From a virus, in the IMG/VR virus record IMGVR_UViG_3300049218_000313, positions 62,001 through 126,000 of that record: DNA of 64,000 nt, one strand, 5' to 3'. The notes under the pieces were generated by a model that ran no database searches, was not told the DNA's origin, and was given only the letters and a program-made list of their open reading frames with translations. A program made the position numbers and the translations under genes. Position 1 is the first letter of the stretch; each line of letters opens with the position of its first letter. Below, in pieces: positions 42,301 to 49,094 of the stretch.

Positions 42301-42850
42301 CGGTGTGCGCAGTCTGCAGCTGGGTCATCAGCCCAGGGATGGCGGCCACGGCCTGCTGCGGGGTCTGCACGATGTTGCCGCCCTGCTTCACCGCCTGGCC
42401 TGGCCCGTTCAAGAACGTGGTGAGGTTGCTCTTGTACTGCTGGTACGCCGGCGCGGTGGTCACGTTGGTGAATACACCGGCGCGAGCAGTAGCCGCGGTG
42501 CCCAGGTTCTGTAGCGCGCTCTGGATGTTGAAGAGCGGGCTCACATCCGCCACGGGCTGTACCGAGCGGCTCATCACGCCCACCGCAGCAAGTAGCTGCT
42601 GGAAGATGGCATCCTCCGCAGTGATCTGGTCCTGCACACGACTCATGCCGAGCTGCAGAACGTAGAAAGGGGAGCTTGGGTACAAGATGAAGATTCCAGC
42701 CGCTGCCTGCTGGATGTCGTCGAACGTTACATCTGTGCGACGAACACCGAGGGTGTCATAAGGAAAGGAAATGGTGCTCTGCACCAGCTGGGTCACGACC
42801 GCATTGATCTCGTCGGTCGTGTAGTTCGAGTTGGGCACGGGCTGCGTCAT
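39341..42850 (-). CDS. Large virion protein, 1169 aa
   Basis: First 250 residues helical (TDEINAVVTQLVQSTISFPY; AGIFILYPSSPFYVLQLGMS), then a long Gly/Ser/Thr/Val-rich beta region. Two modules, at about 387-480 (LYGGGGTLNG ... TANTLLGFTLH) and 711-760 (ELTFTITSV ... ALRSG ... INGQA), recur in the same order in the 1529-residue protein at 7924-12513. C-terminal part helical again (EQVGAAVQGINDIYQYLTTA). Probably a tail, neck or fibre component, though it lies apart from the tail module. No enzyme motif. Confidence 0.75.
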   Translation of the reverse strand: MTQPVPNSNYTTDEINAVVTQLVQSTISFPYDTLGVRRTDVTFDDIQQAAAGIFILYPSSPFYVLQLGMSRVQDQITAEDAIFQQLLAAVGVMSRSVQPVADVSPLFNIQSALQNLGTAATARAGVFTNVTTAPAYQQYKSNLTTFLNGPGQAVKQGGNIVQTPQQAVAAIPGLMTQLQTAHTALVASVLALVNGIVNYNSVNLPSVVISSVLSAAGELVGNDATTLAAMTPTERLVSVRSVVLNLLATQAVIDTYGVFSGPTDFYALIGLGSAYSDVNHAATPATVTADFGGSYSIVTGVSDDLNLAVDGAAGVDIILNASSLAEIDGQASDSSFVFGNGTAPVLGGGAAIPNNNLFKFMVNGTLYTATLPITTGATAAVLTGTTDITAAGLYGGGGTLNGTTFVLTANGVTVGSATLSALANAAALIAALNGVFNVAPNPVVFSQVGVHLVATTTAVGTSAALLVGNGTANTLLGFTLHQSTPGSAGGTTTADAVAAAITAVAPAGVEGEAYYSPLRFNSSMAIPAGVNQTWTLTVPGASDLLALGVLTTDTAQVMSGVNSVGGPASNGIFYITAVTASSITVAGTTFAQTGAVVEIGPASRRVKLLCTNASTQVPAETTLSVVGPDAVSAACLTTLGMTAGATSSCSKTTPDLVAADINSKTGLVTAGTVVTTPIGPIATAHGDVTNPNLVVFMEAAVVGSTSYVGMELTFTITSVTTAGSISVGDTLALRSGPNGVLGYIISTINGQALTDHAVAVGDTIGCTTTGALANGTLITAEFGPTVNAAKYQIVTITGGPNNGTYTVTGKGATAIDVLIQQALPMVRSPVSPTTNPITMAASIGGMYLTLSSKSTTTSSKLVIGGNAAPTFFSSSPKTQLGTSQWFLLPSIPAGLQAGDLLEYYPTDFTTPSFSYEIVQVITSLNVIQVDADPVAGTYPPNNASWQFTPQPVPFARLRYGILNNFTTVQAALETWLDLAENQALYFQNLNALINPLLVGSNPTAEQVGAAVQGINDIYQYLTTAQAQAQLNDPTQALQSILKTFTIEPVPAIDTLIATYTQKGADAAIDTLLGGDFATFFGMTNETASYAGAFQVATRAVATNDLPVRKVNRAETQTSQMTGQTASPDLEYSANAVSEVIQGPQVDPPADAGEPSNYGLTTGSTGSGNQ

Positions 42851-42876
42851 GCGCCCTCGAGTCTACTACCCCGGGA

Positions 42877-42909
42877 GCTAAAGAACAGAGCGCAGGCCGA
42901 AGCCCACGC
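42877..42909 (-). terminator. Terminator between the 92- and 1169-residue genes
   Basis: Stem of eight pairs with two wobbles around a UUCG loop (42902-42909 with 42890-42897), followed on the minus strand by TCTGTTCTTTAGC. It lies about 120 bases after the stop at 43031. The gap 42851-43030 otherwise shows only a 21-codon frame (42921-42986) and the leader of the giant gene. Confidence 0.6.
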
Positions 42910-42920
42910 CCCATTCTCGT

Positions 42921-42986
42921 TCAGGACCGACCCCTGGGCCGGTGCGGGATGATGGCGAGCATGCACCGCCGACCATCCGGCTTCAC
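42921..42986 (-). CDS. Possible 21-residue microprotein
   Basis: GTG at 42986 with AAGGG seven bases upstream, stop TGA at 42921, just ahead of the terminator. Peptide begins VKPDGRRCMLAIIPHRPRG. Very basic with one Cys. Only the ribosome site and the place support it, so this is tentative. Confidence 0.3.
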   Translation of the reverse strand: MKPDGRRCMLAIIPHRPRGRS

Positions 42987-43030
42987 GTGGGGCCCTTAGG
43001 GGTGATAGGCAGGTTTCGGGTTGTAGACGC

Positions 43031-43309
43031 TCACTTGAGCGCGTCCTCGACCACGTTGTAGACGTCAGCGAAGGCCATCGGGCCGCCCATGACGAACCGC
43101 TGACGGTTCGCTGGGCTCATCATCTCGCGAATGTCCGTCAGAGCGATCTGCCATCCGTGGGCGCAAGCCGCGCAATACCAGCTCGTGACGCCTGGCAGGT
43201 TCTTGTCGAGCGCGAGTGCGTGTGGCCAGACTCCCGGATCGCCCGCGAGGCCATTACACCGGCGCCCGCACTGCGCACAGGGCTGGTCGTGTCCGTCTGC
43301 GTTGCTCAT
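43031..43309 (-). CDS. Cys-pair protein, 92 aa
   Basis: Start at 43309 (MSNADGHDQPCAQCGRRCNG) with AAAGGTGA upstream. N-terminal CAQCGRRC and a later YCAACAHGW make a zinc site. C-terminal half has DIREMMSPANRQRFVMG. An ATAAG element lies 90 bases upstream. Function unknown. Confidence 0.7.
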   Translation of the reverse strand: MSNADGHDQPCAQCGRRCNGLAGDPGVWPHALALDKNLPGVTSWYCAACAHGWQIALTDIREMMSPANRQRFVMGGPMAFADVYNVVEDALK

Positions 43310-43398
43310 CTCGTCACCTTTCCTTCGCGTCCTTCGCCAACGGGCGCAGCGGAGGTGCGGCGTTCGCAACAGTACGCCGCGAACGCAGCGTCGTAGGC

Positions 43399-43407
43399 CT
43401 TATGCAC
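43399..43407 (-). promoter_or_regulatory. TGCATAAG promoter-like element
   Basis: Minus-strand GTGCATAAGGCC. The TAA inside it is also the stop of the 43-residue frame ending at 43400. It is 90 bases upstream of the 43309 start, the longest distance of the set; the 43310-43398 leader shows no gene. Confidence 0.35.
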
Positions 43408-43531
43408 CTGCCTTCGACCTCTTCTGCAGCTCGATGGTGATGTCGTCGAGGCTGCCCACGAGAGTGAAAATAACCAGGGGAGACTTCTTGTGGTGGGCCA
43501 GCCAGCGGATCTCGCCGATGATGCCCTTCAG
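43400..43531 (-). CDS. Small protein, 43 aa, probable CTG start
   Basis: Protein-like frame (KGIIGEIRWLAHHKKSPLVI ... SLDDITIEL) with no ATG, GTG or TTG start that fits. A CTG at 43531 overlaps the upstream stop as CTGA, the same geometry as the ATGA and GTGA junctions common here. Translation by reinitiation at CTG is inferred. Function unknown. Confidence 0.4.
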   Translation of the reverse strand: MKGIIGEIRWLAHHKKSPLVIFTLVGSLDDITIELQKRSKAGA

Positions 43532-44148
43532 GCGCTGGACGACGTAGCCCCCGACCTCAAAGGAGGCGGCTCCCCGGGTAGGTACAGGAGACCATCGTCG
43601 GTCGTCAGTACCTTGCTCGTGCCCGTCAGCCACCACAACTGGCTGGTCACCCTGTTCTTGTTGCGCTCGTTCAGCTCCTCCCCCATCGCCCTGCACACGT
43701 GCTTCTTCAGCTCCACCCGAGTCATAGGACCCAGGTTCTTCAGCACGTTGAGGATGGTCTGGGTTCGGTTCGGACGTCCGTTCCGGCTCTGATGGGCCGG
43801 AGGGGCGGCAAAAGGGCCCGGCGGCCCCACCTCCTCGGGGGGCGCGCTGGAAGTGACCTCGTTGTTCGCCGTGGCCCTCAACGAGCTCACGGCGGGAGTG
43901 GGCGGTCCGCTCTCCTCGAGCTCCTCCACCGGGCCGCCACCGCACTTCTGCGCCGGAGGCGCATGAGTAGACACTGCCGCCCCTTGCGACAAGAAAGAGT
44001 AGGCAGGGGGCACGGGGGTAGCTTGTCGGATCTTGCGCACGACGTCGAGCAGCAGCTGGCAGGCCTGTTCGGGCTCGAGACGGGAGACCGCGCGCAGCAC
44101 GTCTGCTTCGGTCTCCAGGTCAAAGACGAGAGAGTCGATGGTCTTCAC
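43528..44148 (-). CDS. Winged-helix-like protein, 206 aa
   Basis: GTG at 44148 (VKTIDSLVFDLETEADVLRA), with AGGAGG upstream; a GTG at 44172 would add eight residues. N-terminal helical domain, a long Pro/Ala/Ser linker, then TILNVLKNLGPMTRVELKKH with LWWLTGTSKVLTTDDGLLYL, the shape of a winged-helix DNA-binding domain. Possibly a phage transcription regulator. Confidence 0.6.
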   Translation of the reverse strand: MKTIDSLVFDLETEADVLRAVSRLEPEQACQLLLDVVRKIRQATPVPPAYSFLSQGAAVSTHAPPAQKCGGGPVEELEESGPPTPAVSSLRATANNEVTSSAPPEEVGPPGPFAAPPAHQSRNGRPNRTQTILNVLKNLGPMTRVELKKHVCRAMGEELNERNKNRVTSQLWWLTGTSKVLTTDDGLLYLPGEPPPLRSGATSSSA

Positions 44149-44177
44149 GAAGAGCAGTCTACCTCCTGTCACACTTC

Positions 44178-44366
44178 CTAGCTGCGCCTGTGCAGCACCT
44201 TGGCCGGGGCGTAGGCCGTGATGAACTCAGTGCCATCCTGTACGTCGGTGGACTGGTCGTCCTGGAGCATGATGCACTCCTTGGGCCTGCCGTCGGGCCA
44301 GCGCCCCACGATCTTCAAGACGATGATGCGGTACTCCTCACCACGAATCGTGCGTGTCTTGCTCAT
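44178..44366 (-). CDS. Small beta protein, 62 aa
   Basis: MSKTRTIRGEEYRIIVLKIV, then GRWPDGRPKECIMLQ and EFITAYAPAKVL. Compact strands, basic. 9 bases before the next gene downstream. Unknown function. Confidence 0.65.
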   Translation of the reverse strand: MSKTRTIRGEEYRIIVLKIVGRWPDGRPKECIMLQDDQSTDVQDGTEFITAYAPAKVLHRRS

Positions 44367-44375
44367 GGAGTAGTC

Positions 44376-44558
44376 CTAGCGGATGTACTGCTGGATGGCA
44401 GTCGTGCCGTGCAAGATGGCGCCTTCTGCAAGACCAACCCAGAAGTCAGGGTCGTTCTTGCTGTTGCGGGTCAACGCGAGCCACTGGACTTGGTACAGGC
44501 CTGCGCCTGCGAGCTGGATATGGAAACGCATGCGAGGCAGCTCCTCATCGGTCCACAT
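44376..44558 (-). CDS. C-terminal part of a frameshifted small gene
   Basis: Frame from ATG at 44558 (MWTDEELPRMRFHIQLAGAG). The same frame is protein-like further upstream, with TREQWTDLEKRGLVVFGSY before that ATG and no start there. This suggests it continues the frame of the 44471-44773 gene through a single-base shift near 44618-44624. The alternative is an independent start at 44531 (GAGGAG upstream). No family recognised. Confidence 0.5.
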   Translation of the reverse strand: MWTDEELPRMRFHIQLAGAGLYQVQWLALTRNSKNDPDFWVGLAEGAILHGTTAIQQYIR

Positions 44559-44773
44559 GTATGAGCCGAAGACAACAAGTCCCCTCTTTTCGAGATCGGT
44601 CCATTGTTCGCGCGTGACGTGCAGGTGCCGTAACTATGTGCGATAGTTTTGTTGTGCATCCTGCCCGAGGCGTCGTTGAAGTACCAGATGCCCGTGCCGG
44701 GCTCGCAGGTCGCGCAAGCGCGCAGCAGTAGCTCCTCGGGCTCAGTACTCTCGCCCTGGGGGACTAGAGTCAC
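44471..44773 (-). CDS. N-terminal part of the frameshifted gene, CxxC protein
   Basis: GTG at 44773. Starts MTLVPQGESTEPEELLLRAC and carries CATCEPGTGIWYFNDASGR and IAHSYGTC, a pattern of small phage proteins. After HSYGTC the frame turns into Ser/Cys/Ala noise while the other frame becomes protein-like, so the real protein probably passes into the 44376-44558 frame (about 131 residues in all). Confidence 0.5.
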   Translation of the reverse strand: MTLVPQGESTEPEELLLRACATCEPGTGIWYFNDASGRMHNKTIAHSYGTCTSRANNGPISKRGDLLSSAHTCGPMRSCLACVSISSSQAQACTKSSGSR

Positions 44774-44776
44774 GTC

Positions 44777-44908
44777 TCAGCTCTTGTACTTCTTCGGCCA
44801 GAAGAGCCACACGGTCAGGCCAATGAAGACCAGGATGAGCAGCGTAAGAATCTGAGTAGCGGATAGAGCACTGGTGCTCGCGTCCGTAGGGTCGATGAAC
44901 GGGTGCAT
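44777..44908 (-). CDS. Single-pass membrane microprotein, 43 aa
   Basis: ATG at 44908, stop TGA at 44777. Starts MHPFIDPTDASTSALSATQ, followed by one hydrophobic helix (ILTLLILVFIGLTVWLFW) and a KKYKS tail. Likely inserts in the membrane. Could be a holin-like or regulatory peptide. Confidence 0.6.
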   Translation of the reverse strand: MHPFIDPTDASTSALSATQILTLLILVFIGLTVWLFWPKKYKS

Positions 44909-44914
44909 GTTCTC

Positions 44915-45022
44915 TCAGGGGTTGATGTTACCGCGCTGCAAGCTACGCCTTCTCTCGACCACGAGGCCCAGCGTAACCCACAGAACCTTGGCGATCAGAG
45001 CAAGAACGAGTGGGGTGTACAT
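44915..45022 (-). CDS. Single-pass membrane microprotein, 35 aa
   Basis: ATG at 45022, stop TGA at 44915. MYTPLVLALIAKVLWVTLGL followed by VVERRRSLQRG: one hydrophobic helix and a basic end. Lies 6 bases upstream of the other membrane microprotein. Weak ribosome site. Function unknown. Confidence 0.5.
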   Translation of the reverse strand: MYTPLVLALIAKVLWVTLGLVVERRRSLQRGNINP

Positions 45023-45042
45023 GGCGTCCAGGCCTCTTGCAG

Positions 45043-45319
45043 CTAAAACATCTTCTCGATGTACTTGCGCCATGCCGCGGCTCTGCACCGCTGCTCAGCT
45101 TCCTCCAGCACGTCACTCAGTCGCTTGTTGGTCATGCTCTGCGCTACGTAGTCGGCCAGGATGGCACCACTGAGCTGCACCTGCAGCAAGGCGGCCGCGC
45201 CAACCGCACGCTCGAGGGGCCGCCCAGGCGTAGCCGTACCAAACATCCGCCAGATTCGCTGTCGCACGCAACAAGAATCGCGTGATGACCTCCTTCTGCT
45301 GTGATACGTACAAGAACAA
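45043..45319 (-). CDS. Small helical gene with one apparent frameshift
   Basis: One frame reads TRFLLRATANLADVWYGYAW and becomes noise; another becomes protein-like from LERAVGAAALLQVQLSGAIL to the stop at 45043 (ending RCRAAAWRKYIEKMF). Dropping one C from the CCCC run at 45216-45219 joins them into a single protein of about 90 residues. The start is unclear: TTG at 45319 is in frame, but AAGGAGG lies inside it. A shorter frame with ATG at 45246 exists. Confidence 0.45.
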
Positions 45320-45378
45320 CGCGGCCGCCCACGGTGAGCGGTCTTGAAAGCCCGGCCCTGCGCCGAGAGGCCCACGAG

Positions 45379-46365
45379 ATGCACCTCGCAGACCACATCC
45401 AGCATCACGACCTGCGTTCCGACAACACGCTGCATGTCATCGGCGTGCTCGCCAACCCCGCCCGGTACCACTCTCGCTACCGCCTGGCACGTGAGTGGAT
45501 GGAGCACATGAGCATGACCCCGAACGTGCAGCTCCACGTGGTGGAGAGCGCGTTCGGCGACCGCTACCACGAGGTGCTCGACGGCTGCGACAGCGTGCTC
45601 AAACTGAGGACCTCGTCCGAGATCTGGACGAAGGAGAACATGATCAACCTCGGCGTGCGGCATCTGCTGCCCGTCAACTGGAAGTACGTCGCGTGGGTGG
45701 ACATGGACATCCACTTCCGCGACTACAACTGGGCGCAAGAGACGATGCAGATCTTGCAGCACTGGCCCGTCATCCAGCCCTGGATGCAGTGCGCAGACCT
45801 GGGCTTCCGGGGTGACATCCGCGACGTCAACCAGAGCTTCGCGTACCTGCGCCACTACGGCAAGATCCCCGAGCACCACTCCAAACACCGGATGCACGAC
45901 GGTTACCCGTACGGCAAGTTCACCTACGGCCACACCGGCTACGCCTGGGCGTGCACGCGCGCCTTCTTCGAAGCGGTGGGTGGGCTCATGGACTGGTGCA
46001 TCCTCGGCAGCGCCGACCACCACATGGCCTGGGCCTGCGTGGGCAAGGTGGACGACACCATCAACGGCAACATGGGCCCGGCCTTCTTCCGCAAGGCCCA
46101 CGAGTGGCAGGCCCGCGCGGTGCGCGCTTGCCACAAGCACGTGAGCTTCGCCAACGGTCGCATCGAGCACAACTTCCACGGGAGCAAGACCAAGCGCGGC
46201 TACCAGAGCCGCTGGAAGCTCCTCGTCGACCACAAGTACAACCCCGACGCGGATCTCACGTACGACGCCCAGGGTATGATTCAACTCGTCGGGAAGCCGG
46301 ACCTCGAGCAGGCCATCAAGCTCTACAACCGCAGCCGCAGCGAAGACTCCATCGAAGACGGGTGA
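45379..46365 (+). CDS. Glycosyltransferase-like protein (GT-A fold)
   Basis: 328 residues from ATG at 45379 with GAGAGG eight bases upstream; longer in-frame sequence to 45301 lacks support. Pattern of a GT-A enzyme: TLHVIGVLANPARYHSR strand-loop start, WVDMDIHF near residue 108 (DxD metal/sugar-nucleotide site), and a later GYAWACTRAFFEAVGG with CILGSADHHMAW acceptor region. Similar proteins occur in phages and may modify virion proteins, host surface sugars or DNA bases. It heads a plus-strand cassette. Substrate unknown. Confidence 0.75.
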   Translation: MHLADHIQHHDLRSDNTLHVIGVLANPARYHSRYRLAREWMEHMSMTPNVQLHVVESAFGDRYHEVLDGCDSVLKLRTSSEIWTKENMINLGVRHLLPVNWKYVAWVDMDIHFRDYNWAQETMQILQHWPVIQPWMQCADLGFRGDIRDVNQSFAYLRHYGKIPEHHSKHRMHDGYPYGKFTYGHTGYAWACTRAFFEAVGGLMDWCILGSADHHMAWACVGKVDDTINGNMGPAFFRKAHEWQARAVRACHKHVSFANGRIEHNFHGSKTKRGYQSRWKLLVDHKYNPDADLTYDAQGMIQLVGKPDLEQAIKLYNRSRSEDSIEDG

Positions 46366-46392
46366 CCGCCGGGGCTGGTACACCAGTCGGTC

Positions 46393-46818
46393 ATGGAAAA
46401 CGACAAGAACGCCCAGCTACTAGAAGAACTGCGCGACGAGCTGCGTATGCAGCGTCAGGCGCGAGAGCACCACGCGCGTCGTACGGTCCCCTGGTACGAG
46501 CGAGCCCCGTACAAGGAGATCATCGCGCACAGTGTCACGGCCTGTGTCGCCGTCACCATCGCGATGCTTGTCCATCAGTGCACGGGCGCACCCGTGACCA
46601 TCGAGGCCCAGAGCGCGCCGCCTACTCCGCCTGCGGTCTCGACTACTGCTACGCCCCAGGCAACGACGTTCGCGTTCGCAGAGCCAGAGGCCACGCCCTC
46701 GGCCAGCGTGGTTGCGACCGCACCGCCGCTGTCGACGCACACGGCCAAGTCGAAGAAGCCCCAGCCGATACCCCCTGCGCCAGCCATGGCCGCCCCCACC
46801 ACTCAGGACAAGGAGTAG
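46393..46818 (+). CDS. Membrane-anchored Pro/Thr-rich protein, 141 aa
   Basis: Charged cytoplasmic-type head (MENDKNAQLLEELRDELRMQ), one hydrophobic helix near residues 44-62 (AHSVTACVAVTIAMLV), then a Pro/Thr/Ala-rich region. This is the layout of a single-pass protein with an extended periplasmic or outside part. 27 bases after the glycosyltransferase gene. Possible envelope or spanin-like partner of the next lipoprotein. Confidence 0.7.
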   Translation: MENDKNAQLLEELRDELRMQRQAREHHARRTVPWYERAPYKEIIAHSVTACVAVTIAMLVHQCTGAPVTIEAQSAPPTPPAVSTTATPQATTFAFAEPEATPSASVVATAPPLSTHTAKSKKPQPIPPAPAMAAPTTQDKE

Positions 46819-46821
46819 TTC

Positions 46822-47103
46822 ATGCGTTTCACCTTGCTCACGATCGTTCTTCTGCTGATGGCCTGCGGGGGCAGCACCTCGCTCGCCCCCATCGACCTGC
46901 GCGCGCAGACCAACCAGCAGAAGGCCGCCGAAGCCCAGATCTCACACCTGCAGGGCGTGCCTGACGGCGGCTGCCTGTCTGCAGGAGACCTGGGGGCCAT
47001 CGAAAGTCTCGCCGAGGCCATCTACTGCGGGGCCGGCGGTACTATCCAGCGCGCCGGACTGACCAGCACCGAGGACGCCGGAATCACATGCCCGTCACAG
47101 TAA
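46822..47103 (+). CDS. Lipoprotein, 93 aa
   Basis: MRFTLLTIVLLLMACGGSTS has a signal peptide and a clear lipobox (LMAC, C15). Mature part is polar with CLSAGDLG and further cysteines. It follows the membrane protein by 3 bases, an arrangement like Rz/Rz1 spanin pairs, though the pair is not nested. The role in lysis or host-surface change is open. Confidence 0.7.
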   Translation: MRFTLLTIVLLLMACGGSTSLAPIDLRAQTNQQKAAEAQISHLQGVPDGGCLSAGDLGAIESLAEAIYCGAGGTIQRAGLTSTEDAGITCPSQ

Positions 47104-47363
47104 CGAGCATAGACGACCTGACCACGAAGCTGGCCCTCACCGGGGTCGGGTGGGACAAGCCCCGGTGGGACCGCTTCGTGAACGACCTCACGCCCCAAGA
47201 GCAGGCACTGGAAGCCCAGATGTACGCCGACTCGGCGGTGGGTCCCACCAAGAGCGCCTGGCAAGAAGCCATGAACATCCTGACAGTAGCTCTGGCCATC
47301 GCTGGCGCCGTGTCGGGCATCAGCGGGGCCATCAGCGCCGTGCAGGGCGTCATCAAGGGCTAG
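47088..47363 (+). CDS. Protein with hydrophobic C-terminus, 91 aa
   Basis: Starts MPVTVTSIDDLTTKLALTGV, overlapping the lipoprotein end by 16 bases. Polar first 60 residues and a Gly/Ala-rich hydrophobic end (LTVALAIAGAVSGISGAISA), perhaps a membrane hairpin. Last gene of the plus-strand cassette; it meets the minus-strand gene ending at 47360. Confidence 0.65.
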   Translation: MPVTVTSIDDLTTKLALTGVGWDKPRWDRFVNDLTPQEQALEAQMYADSAVGPTKSAWQEAMNILTVALAIAGAVSGISGAISAVQGVIKG

Positions 47364-47554
47364 TCGCTCTTCGACGGACGCAGCTCTACTTCTCCCCGGA
47401 GGTGCTTGAGCGGATGGCGCTCGAGCACCTCGGGCTGCTTCTTCTGCGGACGTAGTCGGCCCGGCTGATGATGCTCTCCGACGACGTAGTCCCTGGCGCG
47501 CAGCGACTGCTGTAGCTCACGCGCGGTGGCGCGAACAACCTTGATCTTGGGCAT
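47360..47554 (-). CDS. Small basic protein, 64 aa
   Basis: Start at 47554 (MPKIKVVRATARELQQSLRA). Basic throughout with an Arg/Pro/Lys middle. It converges on the plus-strand cassette with a 4-base overlap. Function unknown. Confidence 0.6.
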   Translation of the reverse strand: MPKIKVVRATARELQQSLRARDYVVGEHHQPGRLRPQKKQPEVLERHPLKHLRGEVELRPSKSD

Positions 47555-47580
47555 GCTGTTCTCCTTCTTGCGAGCTGCAG

Positions 47581-48891
47581 TCACTGCAGCACGACCAAGT
47601 ACTTGGACGCGCGTGTGATTGCTGTGTAAAGGGCTCTCTTCTTCGTGTCGAAGTCCATCGCCCTCGGCACGTCGTTGACGACGATCACGTGTTCGTAGCT
47701 TGAGCCTTGCGCCTTGTGAATCGTCATGGCGTAGCCGTAATCCATCAGCAGCCCGATGCTGTCCCAGTTATGCACGCGCCGACCGGTGAGCCGCAGGTAG
47801 TCATTGAAGTCCTTGATGGTGCCGGGCTGTCCGAACTGTGCTCGGCAGATGGGGCCCTCCACCTCGATCTCTTCGTCCTCGAAGAGGACCTTGCCGTAGT
47901 AGTTGTACTTCGTCTCGTAAGCGGGATCGAGGTGCGTGATGATGCCGCGCATTCCGTTGAAGATGTGACCTTCGACGTTCTTCAGCAGGATGACCTGGTC
48001 ACCCACCAGTGGGCCAGAGAAGACCGTCTTACCCCAGCGTGCGGTTCGCGCCAGGTCGTTGAGCGCGATGCGCTCTCGGTTGGTGAATACTAGCAAGCCC
48101 ACGTCGTCGTAGCGCAGGCCCTTGTGGCCGAAGAGCGAGAAGACCACGTCGTGGAGCTGGTCGTAGGGAAGGACCTGCACTTCGTGGCCATCCGCGCAGA
48201 ACCGGGGGATCTGTCCGGTACGACGCACGAGCGCGGACAGCGCCAGTATCGGGCTGTCCGCGGCCTGTCGGTGGATGGTCTCGAGCTTGTAGTCCGGGTT
48301 CTTCATCAGGTTGAAGTTGCCGGTGATGGGCGGCAGCTGCCCGTGGTCACCCACTGCCAGGATGGGAACGCCGTGGGCCTGCAGGTCGTCGAAGAGCGTC
48401 TTGTCGAGCATCGAGGCCTCGTCCACGACGATCAGGCTGTAGCTGTCGAGGTCGTAGCGCCGCTTCCACTCGACAAGAGCACCCGTCTTCGAGTCGGTGA
48501 TCGGACGGTACAGGAGCGAGTGAAGAGTGCTGGTTTCATGCGCGAAGGCAACCACGCCAGCTTCAGCGAACTTCTTGCGAAGCACACTGGTCGCCTTGCC
48601 CGTGAGCGCGCAGAAGGCAACGCTCTCATCTCGGTAGTGGTGGGCCAGTACCGAGATGAGCGTGCTCTTGCCCACGCCAGCGTAGCCTCCGACCGTGAGC
48701 ACGCCGCTGTCACCGCGGCGCTCGTACCAGCTGACGACGGCCTCGAACACCTCGCGCTGCTCCTTGCTCAGCGTGTTCTCGGCCATCTGTCCGCCCATCT
48801 GACGCTCGATGTCCGCGAGCAGCTCTTCTTCCTTCTTCACGAGCTTGGGTACGCGCGTGAACTTGTACGGGCTGCCTTCCTTCTTCTCCAT
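47581..48891 (-). CDS. SF1B DNA helicase, Dda/RecD-like
   Basis: 436 residues. Walker A GYAGVGKST at about 68-76, Walker B LIVVDEAS at 153-160, AVGDHGQLPPI (motif III), a DEAD/H-like region and the UvrD_C_2-type ending YAMTIHKAQGSSYEHVIVV with LYTAITRA (motifs V/VI). This is the layout of T4 Dda and RecD-like helicases, which unwind 5' to 3' and work at replication forks or recombination. Start ATG in a TGATG overlap. Good length for the class. Confidence 0.9.
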   Translation of the reverse strand: MEKKEGSPYKFTRVPKLVKKEEELLADIERQMGGQMAENTLSKEQREVFEAVVSWYERRGDSGVLTVGGYAGVGKSTLISVLAHHYRDESVAFCALTGKATSVLRKKFAEAGVVAFAHETSTLHSLLYRPITDSKTGALVEWKRRYDLDSYSLIVVDEASMLDKTLFDDLQAHGVPILAVGDHGQLPPITGNFNLMKNPDYKLETIHRQAADSPILALSALVRRTGQIPRFCADGHEVQVLPYDQLHDVVFSLFGHKGLRYDDVGLLVFTNRERIALNDLARTARWGKTVFSGPLVGDQVILLKNVEGHIFNGMRGIITHLDPAYETKYNYYGKVLFEDEEIEVEGPICRAQFGQPGTIKDFNDYLRLTGRRVHNWDSIGLLMDYGYAMTIHKAQGSSYEHVIVVNDVPRAMDFDTKKRALYTAITRASKYLVVLQ

Positions 48892-49094
48892 CAGGCAGGC
48901 CTCCTGCTCTCCAGGAAGTACAAGGTTTCGGTCCGCAGCTCGAGGTCAATGTCCATCTCGCGATAGCGCAGAGGCATCGCGGCGACCCTGGCCACTAGCT
49001 GCACCGGCGGTATGCGGCCGACCGCGTAGACGTAGAAGCGCTCAACTTCCAGTTGCTTTAGACCCAGCGGCGTTGTGCTTCTTCCGCTCCTCAT
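48891..49094 (-). CDS. Small hypothetical protein, 67 aa
   Basis: ATG at 49094 (AAGG upstream), overlapping the upstream gene by 53 bases. Coding signal is clearest from LKQLEVERFYVYAVGRIPPV onward. No motif. TGATG link to the helicase gene. Start uncertain. Confidence 0.55.
   Translation of the reverse strand: MRSGRSTTPLGLKQLEVERFYVYAVGRIPPVQLVARVAAMPLRYREMDIDLELRTETLYFLESRRPA

Noticed and set aside
40583-42514. 643-residue plus-strand frame opposite the 1169-residue virion gene
   Set aside because: Shadow frame with Arg/His/Ala bias; the minus strand has the coherent protein.
45043-46383. 446-residue minus-strand frame opposite the glycosyltransferase
   Set aside because: Its sequence is a Val/Leu/Ala-rich mirror of the plus-strand gene; only the last part, from about 45246 to 45043, is protein-like and is listed separately.
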